64,000 bases of DNA from NCBI RefSeq assembly GCF_027941915.1, contig NZ_CP116009.1, positions 124,001 through 188,000 on the forward strand. The letters run 5' to 3'. Numbering within the stretch: position 1 is the first letter of the stretch; every line of letters starts with the position of its first letter. Under the pieces are notes generated by a model. It ran no database searches, was not told where the DNA came from, and saw only the letters and a list, made by a program, of their open reading frames with translations. Positions 33,562-49,963 of the stretch are shown here, one piece after another. A program made the translations under genes and the position numbers. The stretch comes from Ramlibacter tataouinensis. GTDB lineage: Bacteria; Pseudomonadota; Gammaproteobacteria; Burkholderiales; Burkholderiaceae_C.

Positions 33562-35642
33562 TCAGGCGACTTTGCGCCGCCGCGCTTCGCGCGGGTCGGC
33601 GATCATGGTCAGCAGCAGGTTCACGTCGGCGGGCTTGACCATGTGGAAGTCAAAGCCGGCCTGGGCCGAGCGCGAGCGGCTCTCGGCTTCGCCGTAACCG
33701 GTCAGCGCGATCAGCAGCGCGTCGCGCGAGGCCGGCTGCTTGCGCAGCTGGTGCGCGACCTCGAAGCCGTTCATGCCGGGCAGCCCGATGTCGAGCAATA
33801 CCACGTGGGGCCGGAAGTCCTGCGCGATCTGCAGCGCCGAGTGGCCTTCGTTGGCCACCTTGACTTCGAAGCCTTCCATCTCGAGCAGCGTCATCAGCGT
33901 CTCGGCCGAGGCCATCAGGTCATCGACCACCAGGATGCGCGACGGCGATGCGGCGGGCGCAGCCGCCGGCTTGCGCGGCTCGGCCGGCGCGGCCGTGGGC
34001 AGCGGCGCGGCCACGCGCGCCGGCAACACGACCCGCACCTCGGCGCCGTGGCCGATGCCCTCGCTGTGCGCCTCCACCGTGCCGCCGTGCATCTGCACCA
34101 TGTGCTTGACCAGCGTCAGGCCGATGCCCAGCCCGCCTTGGGCGCGGTCGAGCGACTGGTCGCCCTGGGCGAACAGGTCGAAGATGCGCGGCAGGAAGGC
34201 CGGGTCGATGCCGGCGCCCTCGTCCTTGACCAGGATCTCGACCTTGCCGTCGACGTAGGCGGCACGCAACTGGATGCGGCTACCCGAGGCCGAGAACTTG
34301 GACGCGTTGTTGATCAGGTTGGAGAGCACCTGCGCCAGCCGCACGGAGTCGCCATCGATCTCCACCGCCTCGGCCGGCAGCTCCAGCACCAGCTGCTGCT
34401 TGCGCGCCTCCAGCTTGGGCAGGCTCGACTCGGCCGAGCGCTCGACCAGCGATGAGAGCGAGAGCTTCTCCGGCTTGACCACCACCTTGCCCTGCACGAT
34501 GCGCGAGACGTCCAGCAGGTCGTCGATCAGGCGCGCCATGTGGTCGGCCTGGCGGCTGATGACGTCGCGCGCCCAGGTCAGCGTCGTCGCCGGAACGTCG
34601 GGCGACTGCATGATGTGCACGGCGTTGCGGATGGGCGCGAGCGGGTTGCGCAGCTCGTGCGCCAGCATGGCCAGGAATTCGTTCTTGCGGCGGTCGGCTT
34701 CCTGCACCGCGCTGTACAGGCGCGCGTTCTCCATCGCGATGGAGGCGCGGTCGGCCATCTCGCGCACCAGCGCCAGCCGCGCGGAGTCCATCTGCGCGGC
34801 CGGCCCCAGGGTGGCCAGCACGCCCAGCACCCGGTCGCCCGCCACCAGCGGGCACAGGATCGCCGCGCGGTCGCCCTCGCGCCAGAGCCTGGACTGCCGC
34901 TCGCGCAGCACATGGTGGGCCGAGTCGCGCAGGGCGGGCGTGAAGACCTCGTGGTCGTGGGCGCTGCTGGCCGGGTGCATCTCGATGCGGCGCACTGCGC
35001 CTTCGGCATCGGCCAGCGCGACGATGGCCCGGTCGCCGAGCATGGGCACGCACAGGTCCAGCAGGGCCGCCAGCGTGGCCTGCAGGTCCAGCGAGCGCGA
35101 CAGGCCCTGGCTGGCCTCGGCCAGGAAGTCGGCGCGGTGGATGGCCTCCTCGGCCGCGCTGCGGGCGGCTTCGGAACGGGCCAGCGCCTCGCGCTCGACG
35201 GCGCGCAGCTGCAACTGGCGGTTCATGCGCCACAGGTCGACGAACACCCGCACCTTGGAGCGCAACACCTCGGGCACCACCGGCGACGGGATGTAGTCCA
35301 CCGCGCCCAGCTGGTAGCCGCGCTTGGCCTGGACCTCATCGACGTACGCCGTGATGAAGACGATCGGCGTCTGCGCCGACTTCTTGTACTGGCGGATCAG
35401 CCCGGCGGTCTCCAGCCCGTCGATGTCGGGCATGTTGACGTCCAGCAGGATGACCGCGAACTCCATCTCCAGCACGTAGCGCAGCGCCTCCTGGCCCGAG
35501 CGCGCGCTGACGATGTTCTCGCCCAGCTCTTCGAGGATGGAGCGGAAGACGACGTGCTTTTCCTGGAGGTCGTCGACCACCAGGATGTTGGCCTTGTCGC
35601 GCGCATCCAGCGCGGCCTGGGCCTCGGGGTTGATGCGCGCAG

Positions 35643-35646
<4 letters not shown>
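33562..35646 (-). CDS. Hybrid histidine kinase: REC-GAF-HisKA-HATPase-REC
   Basis: 694 residues with no transmembrane segment. An N-terminal receiver (residues 20-135: [10 protein letters not shown], phospho-Asp in [11 protein letters not shown]) is followed by a short coiled coil and a GAF-like domain (about 170-310). HisKA has the phospho-histidine in [16 protein letters not shown] near residue 332. The HATPase carries [20 protein letters not shown] and [11 protein letters not shown] (residues 430-545). A C-terminal receiver follows (575-690: [24 protein letters not shown]). It starts within the last codons of the upstream giant kinase gene (ATGA overlap), so both proteins are made from one mRNA and probably signal together in a phosphorelay. 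Confidence 0.92.
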
Positions 35647-42254
<6,608 letters not shown>

Positions 42255-42544
42255 ACATGAAATGCCCGCCGGGTGGCGGGGAGAGGCGCAGCGTAGTGAC
42301 TGGCGACGGATGAGGCAACCTCGTCCATGCACGGATGGCCTGCAAAGCCAATGCCGGCGCGGTTTGTAGGCGCGCGCCTACAAAAAGACGGTGCGGTGTA
42401 CTACAGGCATCGGGCCGCCCGGATGTTGCGGCTTGCAGGGCTCTTCCAAGGCTGCGGACCGAACCTGGACCGGGCCCATGCCGGCCAGGGGGCTGCCGGT
42501 CAGAAAACCGGCTCAAGTCGCGACCCGGGGAGATGGCGGCAGCC

Positions 42545-43840
42545 CTACGACTTGTACTCGCAGACGGCGTCGAGCAGCGCCGCAGCAACGCTGCCTTCCG
42601 TGACGCTCTTCCACTCGGTTCTTGAATCGGAAAGGATCAGATCCGTGCCGTCCAGGTTGGCGTAGTACCTCTGCAAGCCGTCCATCATCTTCCGTACCTT
42701 GCAGTCGAAGGAGGAGTCTCTCACCGCGAGCTTTTCCCCGTACATGGGCTTCGAATCGCTGCTTTCCCACTTCACGATGGCGCGCGCGATGTCCCCCGAG
42801 CGGGAGTGGCTCCGGCGATCGAAAAAGACAGTGACTGTCGCGCCCTTGGCAGTCTGGGTCCAGCTGGGCTGCTGGAACCTGCGCCTGTCGCTGTCGGCGG
42901 CTGCCAGCACGGAACCCGCCTTGGCAGCCCCCCACGCGTCGGTGAGCAACTCGCGCAGGCCCGGATGGGATGCCCACTGGCCTCCTTCTATCCTTCGAGT
43001 GCGCATCGCGTCTTCGAGCAGGCCTTTGCGCTGCAGCGCCTTCAGTTGCGACTCGAACTGCGGCCAGGTCCCCGAAGTGGCGAGGTGATGCGCCAATGCA
43101 ATCTGGATGTCCGGATCGTCAGGATTCATTGCAATGGCCCGGTCGATCAGGAAACCCCGGTCGCTCGCGTTGCCAGACCGGACGGCTACGCGGGACCACA
43201 GGACCGCCGCCTTGTTCACGGCTGGACGCATGCGCGTCAACTCCGCTGTGGCCGTTGCCGCCGCTGCGGAGCCGGGAAAGCGCGCCTGCACCTGCCGCAG
43301 GATCCGCCACGCCCCGGTCACGTCGGACATCTTCTCTTCCAGCAGGCTCGCAGCTCGCAACCCGATCTCGGGTCGGCCGCCGGCGTCGAACGCGGCCTCG
43401 TACAGGCGCGCCGCCTTCGCGTGGAGCCCTTCTTCCAATGCCTTGTCGGCTTCGACGACACCCTGCTGCGCCTTGATCGCGGCGCCGAGGTCCGCCACGG
43501 CCTTCTTCTGCTCCTCGGACCCAGCCAGGGCAAGGCTCTGCTCCTGCGCATCAGTGGCGCCCGCGAGATCGCCCAGGGCCATCAAGGCCACGCCAATGTA
43601 ATAAAGCGGCTTGTAGCTCTCGGCATCGGCCCGGCGCGCGGCCTGTGCGATCGACAGCGCCTTGGTGGCATCGCCCGCCTCCAGGGCGGCACGGGCGCGC
43701 TCCACGAGCTTGGCCGCGCTGGCGGGCTGCTCCCGGGCAGGCGATGCAGCGGGACTCGCGGCAGGCTTGCGGGTCGCATTCTGCGCACCGGCGGGCAGCG
43801 CGACGACGACGAGGAGCAGCGATAACAACAAGGTATGCAT
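42545..43840 (-). CDS. Periplasmic TPR-like repeat protein, unknown function
   Basis: 431 residues from ATG 43840 (MHTLLLSLLLVVVALPAGAQ, a clear signal peptide cut after GAQ). An in-frame start 27 bp upstream gives a charged pre-sequence and is less likely. Residues 40-320 consist of helical-pair repeats resembling Sel1/TPR: VERARAALEAGDATKALSIA, YIGVALMALGDLAGATDAQE, AARLYEAAFDAGGRPEIGLR. The last 120 residues form a separate domain with strand-like segments (TQTAKGATVTVFFDRRS, IARAIVKWESS) and a short Cys pair. No family is recognised. It is divergent from the coiled-coil gene at 43917 with 76 bp between them. Confidence 0.7.
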   Translation of the reverse strand: MHTLLLSLLLVVVALPAGAQNATRKPAASPAASPAREQPASAAKLVERARAALEAGDATKALSIAQAARRADAESYKPLYYIGVALMALGDLAGATDAQEQSLALAGSEEQKKAVADLGAAIKAQQGVVEADKALEEGLHAKAARLYEAAFDAGGRPEIGLRAASLLEEKMSDVTGAWRILRQVQARFPGSAAAATATAELTRMRPAVNKAAVLWSRVAVRSGNASDRGFLIDRAIAMNPDDPDIQIALAHHLATSGTWPQFESQLKALQRKGLLEDAMRTRRIEGGQWASHPGLRELLTDAWGAAKAGSVLAAADSDRRRFQQPSWTQTAKGATVTVFFDRRSHSRSGDIARAIVKWESSDSKPMYGEKLAVRDSSFDCKVRKMMDGLQRYYANLDGTDLILSDSRTEWKSVTEGSVAAALLDAVCEYKS

Positions 43841-43916
43841 GGGACCATCCAGCGAACTTCCGCACAATTGGAAATGGTAACTTGCACTTGCGAACTTGAA
43901 CTCATGGAGAGCCCCG

Positions 43917-45101
43917 ATGCAGCCTCAGACCCGGCGTGCAACCCTGCGCGCGCTTTGCGCATGTACCCTGGCGACCGGCAGCGGGCAGCTGTTCGCGCAG
44001 GTGTTGCCCACCGCTTCGCTCGCAAGATCGCCGGCGGAGACCTGGCGCGGGGCTGGAGCCCACATCGAGCGCGCCATCAGCATGTCTTCCTCGGTGACCG
44101 CGTCGCTTGACTCGCTGACGCGGGAGGTGGCGCGCATCCTCGACTCGATCGGGCAGCTGCAGCGCAAGGCGAGTTCGCTGTCCGGTGAGATTTCCAAACT
44201 CAAGGAGCGCAGGCAATCGCTGCTGGAGGAGTATCGCAACGGCCTGTTCTGCAGCGGCTGCAGCCAGACGAAATCGCAGATCCTGGCCAAGGGCGAGACA
44301 TTTCCGCATCCCGGCCAGAAGATCATCCAGCCGACGCCCGAGCAGATCAAGGCGAAGGACCGCGAGCTGCAATCACCGATCGACGACGCCGTGCGGCGGC
44401 TCGGCCAGGTCGAGAAAGACTTGAAGAAGAACCAGGACCAGTCGGTGGTCGGCCTCGAGCAGGTGCGACTGGGCGTCCTGTTCTGGCGAACCGCTTCGAG
44501 CTACGCGCGGCTGTCGCAGGCCGCCGGCGCCGAGCTCTCGCTCAAGCAGCTGGAGATGCAAGCCAAGGACATGGAGGACCATCTTGCTGCCTCGCGCCAG
44601 CTGCTGCGGACAGCCCGCACCGAGCCCGAGCGCGAGAACGCCCGGCGCGAGATGGAAAGCTGGCAACGCCTGCTGGCCAAGAGCAAGGCCGACGCGCAGG
44701 AGCTGCAGGACCGGATTGGCACATCGTCCACGCGTGTGTCCGACCGGGTGGACGGCGAGTTCCGTCGCATCCAGGGCTTCGTCAACAGGGGCGAACTGTT
44801 CGCCCGCGTGGGCGGACCCTCGGAGGTCCTGGTGTTTCCGAGCGCGCCGGAGTTCGCGATGGGCGCCACCTACCTGATGGGGCGCCTGCCGGAGCCGGGG
44901 GTGCCGCCCAGCCCGCTGCCGTCGGTGCGCGGCTTTGCCTCCAGCTATCAGCGGTTCGGCGGCGAGTTCGGGCAAGCGCGTTCCGTGCTGTCCGCCGCGA
45001 CTGCAGCGCCGGTAGCCCCAGCCGTCTCCAGCGCTGCAAGCCCGGCGACGGCTGCGGCCGCTCCCGCCGCGCCATCCAACCTGCTCAAGGCCTTGCCCTG
45101 A
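43917..45101 (+). CDS. Secreted coiled-coil protein, unknown function
   Basis: 394 residues from ATG 43917, preceded by GGAGAG. A Tat/Sec-like start (QPQTRRATLRALCACTLATG) ends with a probable cut after LFAQ. Residues 50-280 are a long coiled coil (SLDSLTREVARILDSIGQLQ, RQSLLEEYRNGL, VEKDLKKNQDQ, LKQLEMQAKDMEDHL, AESWQRLLAKSK-like heptads) interrupted by a CSGC motif near residue 122, which could bind a metal or form a disulfide. The C-terminus is Ala/Pro-rich. I do not recognise a family. The divergent position next to a secreted TPR protein suggests they work together in the periplasm. Confidence 0.68.
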   Translation: MQPQTRRATLRALCACTLATGSGQLFAQVLPTASLARSPAETWRGAGAHIERAISMSSSVTASLDSLTREVARILDSIGQLQRKASSLSGEISKLKERRQSLLEEYRNGLFCSGCSQTKSQILAKGETFPHPGQKIIQPTPEQIKAKDRELQSPIDDAVRRLGQVEKDLKKNQDQSVVGLEQVRLGVLFWRTASSYARLSQAAGAELSLKQLEMQAKDMEDHLAASRQLLRTARTEPERENARREMESWQRLLAKSKADAQELQDRIGTSSTRVSDRVDGEFRRIQGFVNRGELFARVGGPSEVLVFPSAPEFAMGATYLMGRLPEPGVPPSPLPSVRGFASSYQRFGGEFGQARSVLSAATAAPVAPAVSSAASPATAAAAPAAPSNLLKALP

Positions 45102-45193
45102 CTTGGGGGGATGCTCACCAAGGGGAGTGACGCCCTCGCACACTCGGCGGCGCATCACAGCAGCCGTAGCGCCGAACTGCAAACTGCTGGCGT

Positions 45194-45220
45194 AAAAAAA
45201 GGCCGCCTTGCGGCGGCCTT
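45194..45220. terminator. Bidirectional terminator before the livK-like stop
   Basis: AAGGCCGCC (45199-45207) pairs with GGCGGCCTT (45212-45220) around a 4-nt loop. On the minus strand the stem is followed by seven T (45194-45200 complement), a good Rho-independent terminator for the binding-protein gene; the plus strand end is T-poor but usable. Confidence 0.8.
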
Positions 45221-45245
45221 TGCATACAGGGCACAGCCCCGGGAA

Positions 45246-46373
45246 TCAGTTCAGCGGCGTCTTCTTGCCGCCCTTGTACGTGTACAGGGTGGTCGCCGGG
45301 TTCTTCAGTTCGCCGTTCGGCTCGAACGCGATCGTGGCGGTCACGCCCTTGTAGTTGGACTTCTTCAGCTCGGGGATGTACTTCTTGGGATCGGCCGAGT
45401 TGGCGCGCTTCATCGCGTCGACCAGCAGGTAGGTGGCGTCGTAGGTGTACGGGCTGTAGACCTGGAACTGGCCGGGGTACTTGGCGTCGTACTTCTTCTT
45501 CCACTCGGTGCCGCCGGGCATCTTGGCCAGCGAGGAACCGCCCTCGGCGCAGATCACGTTCTCCAGCGTCTTGGCACCGGCGGCCAGCTTGATGATCTCG
45601 GACGTGCAGATGCCGTCGCCACCGAAGTACTTGACGTTGGACAGGCCGAGTTGCTCCATCTGGCGCAGCATCGGGCCGGCTTGCGGGTCCATGCCGCCGT
45701 AGAAGATGGCGTCGGGGCTCTTGGACTTGATGGCGGTCAGGATGGCCATGAAGTCGGTGGCCTTGTCGGTGGTGAACTGCTCGTCCACGACCTGCATGCC
45801 CTTTTGCTGCGCCGTCTTCTTGAACACCTCGGCGACGCCCTGGCCGTAGGCCGTGCGGTCGTCGATGATGGCGACCTTCTTCAGCTTGAGCGTGTCGGCG
45901 GCGTACAGGGCCAGCGCAGCGCCCAGGGCGTTGTCGTTGGCGATGATGCGGAACGTGGTGTTGTAGTTCGGCTTGGTCAGGTTCGGGTTGGTGGCCGCGC
46001 CGGTGACGTGCGGGATGCCGCAGTCGTTATAGACCTTGGAGGCGGGGATGGTGGTGCCGGAGTTCAGGTGGCCCACCACGCCGGCGACCTTGGAGTCGCA
46101 CAGCTTCTGGGCGGCCGCGGTGCCCTGCTTCGGGTCGGCCGCGTCGTCCTCGGCCTGGATCTCGAACTTCACCTTCTTGCCGCCGATGGTGATGTTCTGC
46201 GCGTTCAGCTCCTCGAGGGCCATGCGCACGCCGTTCTCGTTGTCCTTGCCGTAGTGGGCCTGGGCGCCGGAAACCGGGGCAACGTGACCGATCTTGATCA
46301 CCTCCTGGGCGGCCGCCAGGCCGCAGGCAGCTGCCAGTGCGGCGGCCACCGTCAACTTCAACTTCATCTGCAT
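45246..46373 (-). CDS. livK: Branched-chain amino acid ABC transporter periplasmic binding protein (LivK-like)
   Basis: 375 residues from ATG 46373, preceded by a strong CGGAGGTAAT site. Signal peptide KLKLTVAAALAAACGLAAAQ. The type 1 periplasmic binding fold starts EVIKIGHVAPVSGAQAHYGK and has the typical segments GTAAAQKLCDSKVAGVVGHL, VTGAATNPNLT, DDRTAYGQGVAEVF and YSPYTYDATYLLVDAM. The ligand is a branched-chain amino acid or a similar compound. No permease or ATPase gene is beside it, so it must use a transporter encoded elsewhere, a common arrangement in Comamonadaceae. Monocistronic with the terminator just downstream. Confidence 0.9.
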   Translation of the reverse strand: MQMKLKLTVAAALAAACGLAAAQEVIKIGHVAPVSGAQAHYGKDNENGVRMALEELNAQNITIGGKKVKFEIQAEDDAADPKQGTAAAQKLCDSKVAGVVGHLNSGTTIPASKVYNDCGIPHVTGAATNPNLTKPNYNTTFRIIANDNALGAALALYAADTLKLKKVAIIDDRTAYGQGVAEVFKKTAQQKGMQVVDEQFTTDKATDFMAILTAIKSKSPDAIFYGGMDPQAGPMLRQMEQLGLSNVKYFGGDGICTSEIIKLAAGAKTLENVICAEGGSSLAKMPGGTEWKKKYDAKYPGQFQVYSPYTYDATYLLVDAMKRANSADPKKYIPELKKSNYKGVTATIAFEPNGELKNPATTLYTYKGGKKTPLN

Positions 46374-46517
46374 GGATTACCTCCGAAAGTGGGGATGGGT
46401 TGAGATCTTTTGTCAGCTCAACGGCCGCGAACATAGCCGAATTTGATTGCTCAAGCCATAAGGGGAAACGCACGGGAGCAGCCGGTGCGGCGGCCCGTTG
46501 CAGGGGGTGCGGAGGGC

Positions 46518-46832
46518 CTAGCGGCCGGACGGCTGAGGCGTGGCGGCCGAGCGTGCTTCGGTCACCAGTTCATCGGCCAGCGCCTCGGCGACGACGGCGC
46601 CGACCACCGCCTCGACCTCTTCGCGCAACGCCGGCGCGAGCGTGCGGCTGTGCTCCAGCACCACGCTGGCGATCGCCTCGCGCAGCCGCTTGTCCAGCGT
46701 GAGGTCGATGCGCTGCATGATGCGATGGACCAACTCGTGCTGCGAGGGCGCTTCGCTCGCCGCGGGCGGCGCGGCGCCCGCCACCACCTCGGTCAGGGTC
46801 GGCACGTAGCGCGGCGGGGTGCGGTGGGCCAT
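46518..46832 (-). CDS. Small hypothetical protein downstream of holC
   Basis: 104 residues; its ATG overlaps the HolC stop (ATGA), so it is translationally coupled. The N-terminus is Pro/Ala-rich (TPPRYVPTLTEVVAG) and the rest is predicted all-helical and amphipathic (HELVHRIMQRIDLTLDKRLR, REEVEAVVGAVVAEALADEL), with an Ala/Pro tail. No cofactor motif is visible. Genes of this type follow holC in several Burkholderiales, but I cannot name a family with confidence. Confidence 0.62.
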   Translation of the reverse strand: MAHRTPPRYVPTLTEVVAGAAPPAASEAPSQHELVHRIMQRIDLTLDKRLREAIASVVLEHSRTLAPALREEVEAVVGAVVAEALADELVTEARSAATPQPSGR

Positions 46833-47263
46833 CAGCGCGCGGGCCCCACTTCGAACTGGTCGACGGCGTAGCCGCGATCCTTGTAGTGGCGCCAGCGGCG
46901 CCGCCCGTGCTGCCGGTCGTCCGGCTCGGCCGAAACGACTTCGATCAGGCGCTCGAAGCGTTCGAAGCCCTCGGGCACCGCGGCGCCCAGGTTCACCAGC
47001 ACCTGCTGGTGCGGCGCCGAACGCGGCGCCGATGCCAGCACGATGGGCGAGCGGGCCTGGACCCGCTGCCCCTGGGCGGCGTCATGGCAATGCGGCAAAA
47101 AGTCAAGCGGGCTGAACGACCACAGGGCGATGTCCAGCTCGCGCAGGACATCGTCCTCCCCGGTCACGACCACCTGCGCGCCCGTGCCCCAGGCCTTGCG
47201 CACCAGCCGGCACGCGTAGCCCAGCTTGTCGGGCGCGTTGAAGTGGAACGCGACCTCGGTCAT
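46832..47263 (-). CDS. holC: DNA polymerase III chi subunit
   Basis: 143 residues, the usual length. Typical chi features are EVAFHFNAPDKLGYACRLVR, VVTGEDDVLRELDIALWSFS and DFLPHC, then SPIVLAS and LVNLGAAVPEGFERFERLIE, and the closing HYKDRGYAVDQFEV. Chi links the clamp-loader complex to single-stranded-DNA-binding protein via psi. It lies 8 bp after the pepA stop, the pepA-holC order conserved in proteobacteria, and is coupled to the small downstream gene. Confidence 0.93.
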   Translation of the reverse strand: MTEVAFHFNAPDKLGYACRLVRKAWGTGAQVVVTGEDDVLRELDIALWSFSPLDFLPHCHDAAQGQRVQARSPIVLASAPRSAPHQQVLVNLGAAVPEGFERFERLIEVVSAEPDDRQHGRRRWRHYKDRGYAVDQFEVGPAR

Positions 47264-47270
47264 GACCGGT

Positions 47271-48818
47271 TCAGGCGGCCGCCTTGCGGCCCGCGCCGCC
47301 CGTGCGCCTGGCCATGGCGGCGCCGGCGGCAGGCTTGCGCTTGGCAGCGGCAGCCGGCTTGCGACCGGCAGCGCTGGGCGCCTGCTGGCCCAGCAGGTAC
47401 TGCACCAGGAGGCCGACCGGGCGGCCGGTGGCGCCCTTGGCCGCGCCGCCCTTCCAGGCCGTGCCGGCGATGTCCAGGTGGGCCCACGGGTAGCGGGATG
47501 CGAAGCGCTGCAGGAACTTGGCGGCCGTCACGGCGCCGGCCGGGCGACCGGCCACGTTGGCCATGTCGGCGAAGTTGGTCTTCAGGCCCTCGCCGTACTC
47601 GTCGTCCAGCGGCATGCGCCAGCAGGGATCGCAGGCCGCATCGCCCGCCTCCTGCAGCGCCAGGGCGAGATCGTCGTCGCTGGCGAACAGGCCGCTGCGC
47701 ACGGCGCCCAGCGCGATGACGCAGGCGCCCGTGAGCGTCGCGATGTCGACCACGGCGCGCGGCTTGAACCGCTCGGCATAGGTCAGCGCGTCGCACAGGA
47801 TCAGGCGGCCCTCGGCGTCGGTGTTCAGCACTTCGATGGTCTGCCCGCTCAGGCTGGTGAGCACGTCCCCCGGCTTGAGGGCGCGGCCGTCGGGCAGGTT
47901 CTCGCAGCTGGGGATGAGGCCGACGACGTTGATGGCCGGCCGGACCTCGCCCAGTGCGCGGAAGGTGCCCAGCACGCTGGCGGCGCCGCCCATGTCGAAC
48001 TTCATCTCGTCCATCTCGGGCGCCGGCTTGATCGAGATGCCGCCGCTGTCGAAGGTGATGCCCTTGCCGACCAGCACCACCGGCGCCTCGGAGGCCGCCG
48101 CACCCTGGTACTTCAGCACGATGAAGCGCAGCGGCTCCTCGGAGCCGCGTGCCACGGCCGCGAGCGCGCCCATGCCCAGTTTGGCGACTTCCTTCGGGCC
48201 CAGCACCTCGCACTGGAACCCATGCGCCTTGGCCAGCTTCTTCGCCTCCTCGCCCAGCCGCGTGGGCGTGGCCAGGTTGGGCGGCAGGTTGCCCAGCTCG
48301 CGGGCGAATTCGATGCCGTTGGCGGCAGCGCGGGCCGCATCGAAAGCGCCCTGGTGGGCCGCGACGTCACCCGCCACGGCAATCGTGACGCGCTGCAGTT
48401 CGCGGCCTTCCGGCTTGGATTTGGTGGCGACGAAGACGTAGCTGGCCTCGGCCGTGCCGGCGACGGCGGCGCGCACCGCGCCTTCGGGCGCGTCGGCCGG
48501 CAGGCAGACGACCAGGCGCTTGACGCCCTTGCTGCGCAGGGCGGCTACCGCGGCATGCACGGCGGCCTGGATGCGTTTGGCAGAACCGTCGCCCGCCCCC
48601 GCCAGCACCAGCCGGCTGGCGGCGACGCCCTCGAACCGGTAGGCCTGCAGGAGCTTGCCGGGCTTGCCTTCGAAGTCGCCGGCCTTGCGCGCCTCCTGCG
48701 CCAGCCGCGACACCGGGTCGGACCCGCCGGCGAAGTCCTCGCCCATCACCACCACCAGTGCATCGCACTTTTGCGCGGCCGCCTCGGCGAGCCCCAGTGC
48801 CTTGAGTTCGAAGTTCAT
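47271..48818 (-). CDS. pepA: Leucyl aminopeptidase (cytosol aminopeptidase, M17)
   Basis: 515 residues. The M17 catalytic domain has the two-zinc motifs VGKGITFDSGGISIKP (Lys and Asp ligands), MKFDMGGAASVLGTFRAL and the signature NTDAEGRLILCDALTYAE (Asp and Glu ligands). GLKTNFADMANVAGRPAGA and HLDIAGTAWKGG close it. It removes N-terminal amino acids from peptides; in some bacteria PepA also binds DNA at recombination or carAB sites. The last 35 residues after YLLGQQ are a Lys/Arg/Ala-rich tail (KPAAAAKRKPAAGAAMARR), an extension absent from typical PepA that could bind nucleic acid. It is divergent from lptF with 38 bp between them. Confidence 0.94.
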   Translation of the reverse strand: MNFELKALGLAEAAAQKCDALVVVMGEDFAGGSDPVSRLAQEARKAGDFEGKPGKLLQAYRFEGVAASRLVLAGAGDGSAKRIQAAVHAAVAALRSKGVKRLVVCLPADAPEGAVRAAVAGTAEASYVFVATKSKPEGRELQRVTIAVAGDVAAHQGAFDAARAAANGIEFARELGNLPPNLATPTRLGEEAKKLAKAHGFQCEVLGPKEVAKLGMGALAAVARGSEEPLRFIVLKYQGAAASEAPVVLVGKGITFDSGGISIKPAPEMDEMKFDMGGAASVLGTFRALGEVRPAINVVGLIPSCENLPDGRALKPGDVLTSLSGQTIEVLNTDAEGRLILCDALTYAERFKPRAVVDIATLTGACVIALGAVRSGLFASDDDLALALQEAGDAACDPCWRMPLDDEYGEGLKTNFADMANVAGRPAGAVTAAKFLQRFASRYPWAHLDIAGTAWKGGAAKGATGRPVGLLVQYLLGQQAPSAAGRKPAAAAKRKPAAGAAMARRTGGAGRKAAA

Positions 48819-48856
48819 AATCCCGTGTTTCTTCTCGCGAGCCGCGTTTCGCGCCG

Positions 48857-49963
48857 ATGTTATTCCATTCCTCCCTGCGCAGAGAGCTGGCCCGCAGCTT
48901 CGGCGCGACCCTCGTGGTGCTGGTGACCATCGTCATGACGATGACCCTGATCCGCACCCTGAGCCAGGCCAACCGCGGCAGCGTCAACCCCCAGGAAGTG
49001 CTGATGGTCATGGGCTATACGGTGCTGGGATACCTGCCGCCCATCCTGACGCTGTGCCTGTTCATCGCCATCGTGGGCACGCTCTCGCGCATGTACAGCG
49101 ACAGCGAGATGGTGATCTGGTTCTCCGCCGGGCGCGGGCTGTCGGCGCTGCTGCGGCCGCTGCTGATGTTCGCCTGGCCGATCCTGGCCGTGATCGCCGC
49201 CATGGGGCTGCTGGTCTGGCCCTGGGCCAACCAGCAGACGCAGGACCTGAAGGACCGCTACGGCAGCCGCGGCGACCTCGAACGGGTGGCGCCCGGCCAG
49301 TTCCAGGAGTCGGCCAGCGGCACCCGCGTCTTTTTCCTGGACAAGGACACGCCGGACAACAAGTCGGGCAAGAACATCTTCATCTCCACCGTCGAGAAGG
49401 GCAAGCAGACCGTCACCACGGCGCGCACCGGGCGGGTGGTGACCGAAGGCGAGACCCAGTTTCTGCTGCTGTCCAACGGCCAGCGGCTGGAGACCCAGGT
49501 GGAGGGCGGCAACCTCAAGATCAGCGAGTTCCATGAGCTGGGCAACAAGGTGGGCAGCACCCAGCTCGGTCCGCAGGACAACGCGCCGTCCAAGACGCTT
49601 TCGACCTATGCGCTGCTGGCCAGCCCCAGTGGCCCCAACCTGGGCGAGCTGGCGTGGCGCATCGGACTGGCGCTGGCGGCCCTCAATTTCGTGGTCATCG
49701 CCATCACCGTCTCCAGCGTCAACCCGCGCGCCGGCCGCAGCGGCAACCTGGTGTTCGCGCTGTTCGCCTTCATCGTCTACTACAACCTCCTGAACCTGGG
49801 CCAGAGCTGGATCAGCAGCGCGCGCGTGGGCTTCCTGCCGTTCATGCTCACCCTGCACGGCGGCACCTTCGCCCTGGCCGCCCTGTGGCTGGGCAAGCAG
49901 CACAACAACTGGGCATTGCCGCGGCTGCGGCGCCAGCAGCGGGCCGCAGGGGCGGCGGCATGA
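48857..49963 (+). CDS. lptF: LPS export ABC transporter permease LptF
   Basis: 368 residues from ATG 48857. YjgP/YjgQ family: three N-terminal helices (GATLVVLVTIVMTMTLIRTL, VMGYTVLGYLPPILTLCLFI, LLRPLLMFAWPILAVIAAMG), a large periplasmic beta-jellyroll (residues about 135-265) and three C-terminal helices. The signature SRMYSDSEMVIWFSAGRG is present. With LptG and LptB it extracts LPS from the inner membrane and passes it to the LptCA bridge. It overlaps lptG by 4 bp and is divergent from pepA, an arrangement shared with gammaproteobacteria. Confidence 0.95.
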   Translation: MLFHSSLRRELARSFGATLVVLVTIVMTMTLIRTLSQANRGSVNPQEVLMVMGYTVLGYLPPILTLCLFIAIVGTLSRMYSDSEMVIWFSAGRGLSALLRPLLMFAWPILAVIAAMGLLVWPWANQQTQDLKDRYGSRGDLERVAPGQFQESASGTRVFFLDKDTPDNKSGKNIFISTVEKGKQTVTTARTGRVVTEGETQFLLLSNGQRLETQVEGGNLKISEFHELGNKVGSTQLGPQDNAPSKTLSTYALLASPSGPNLGELAWRIGLALAALNFVVIAITVSSVNPRAGRSGNLVFALFAFIVYYNLLNLGQSWISSARVGFLPFMLTLHGGTFALAALWLGKQHNNWALPRLRRQQRAAGAAA

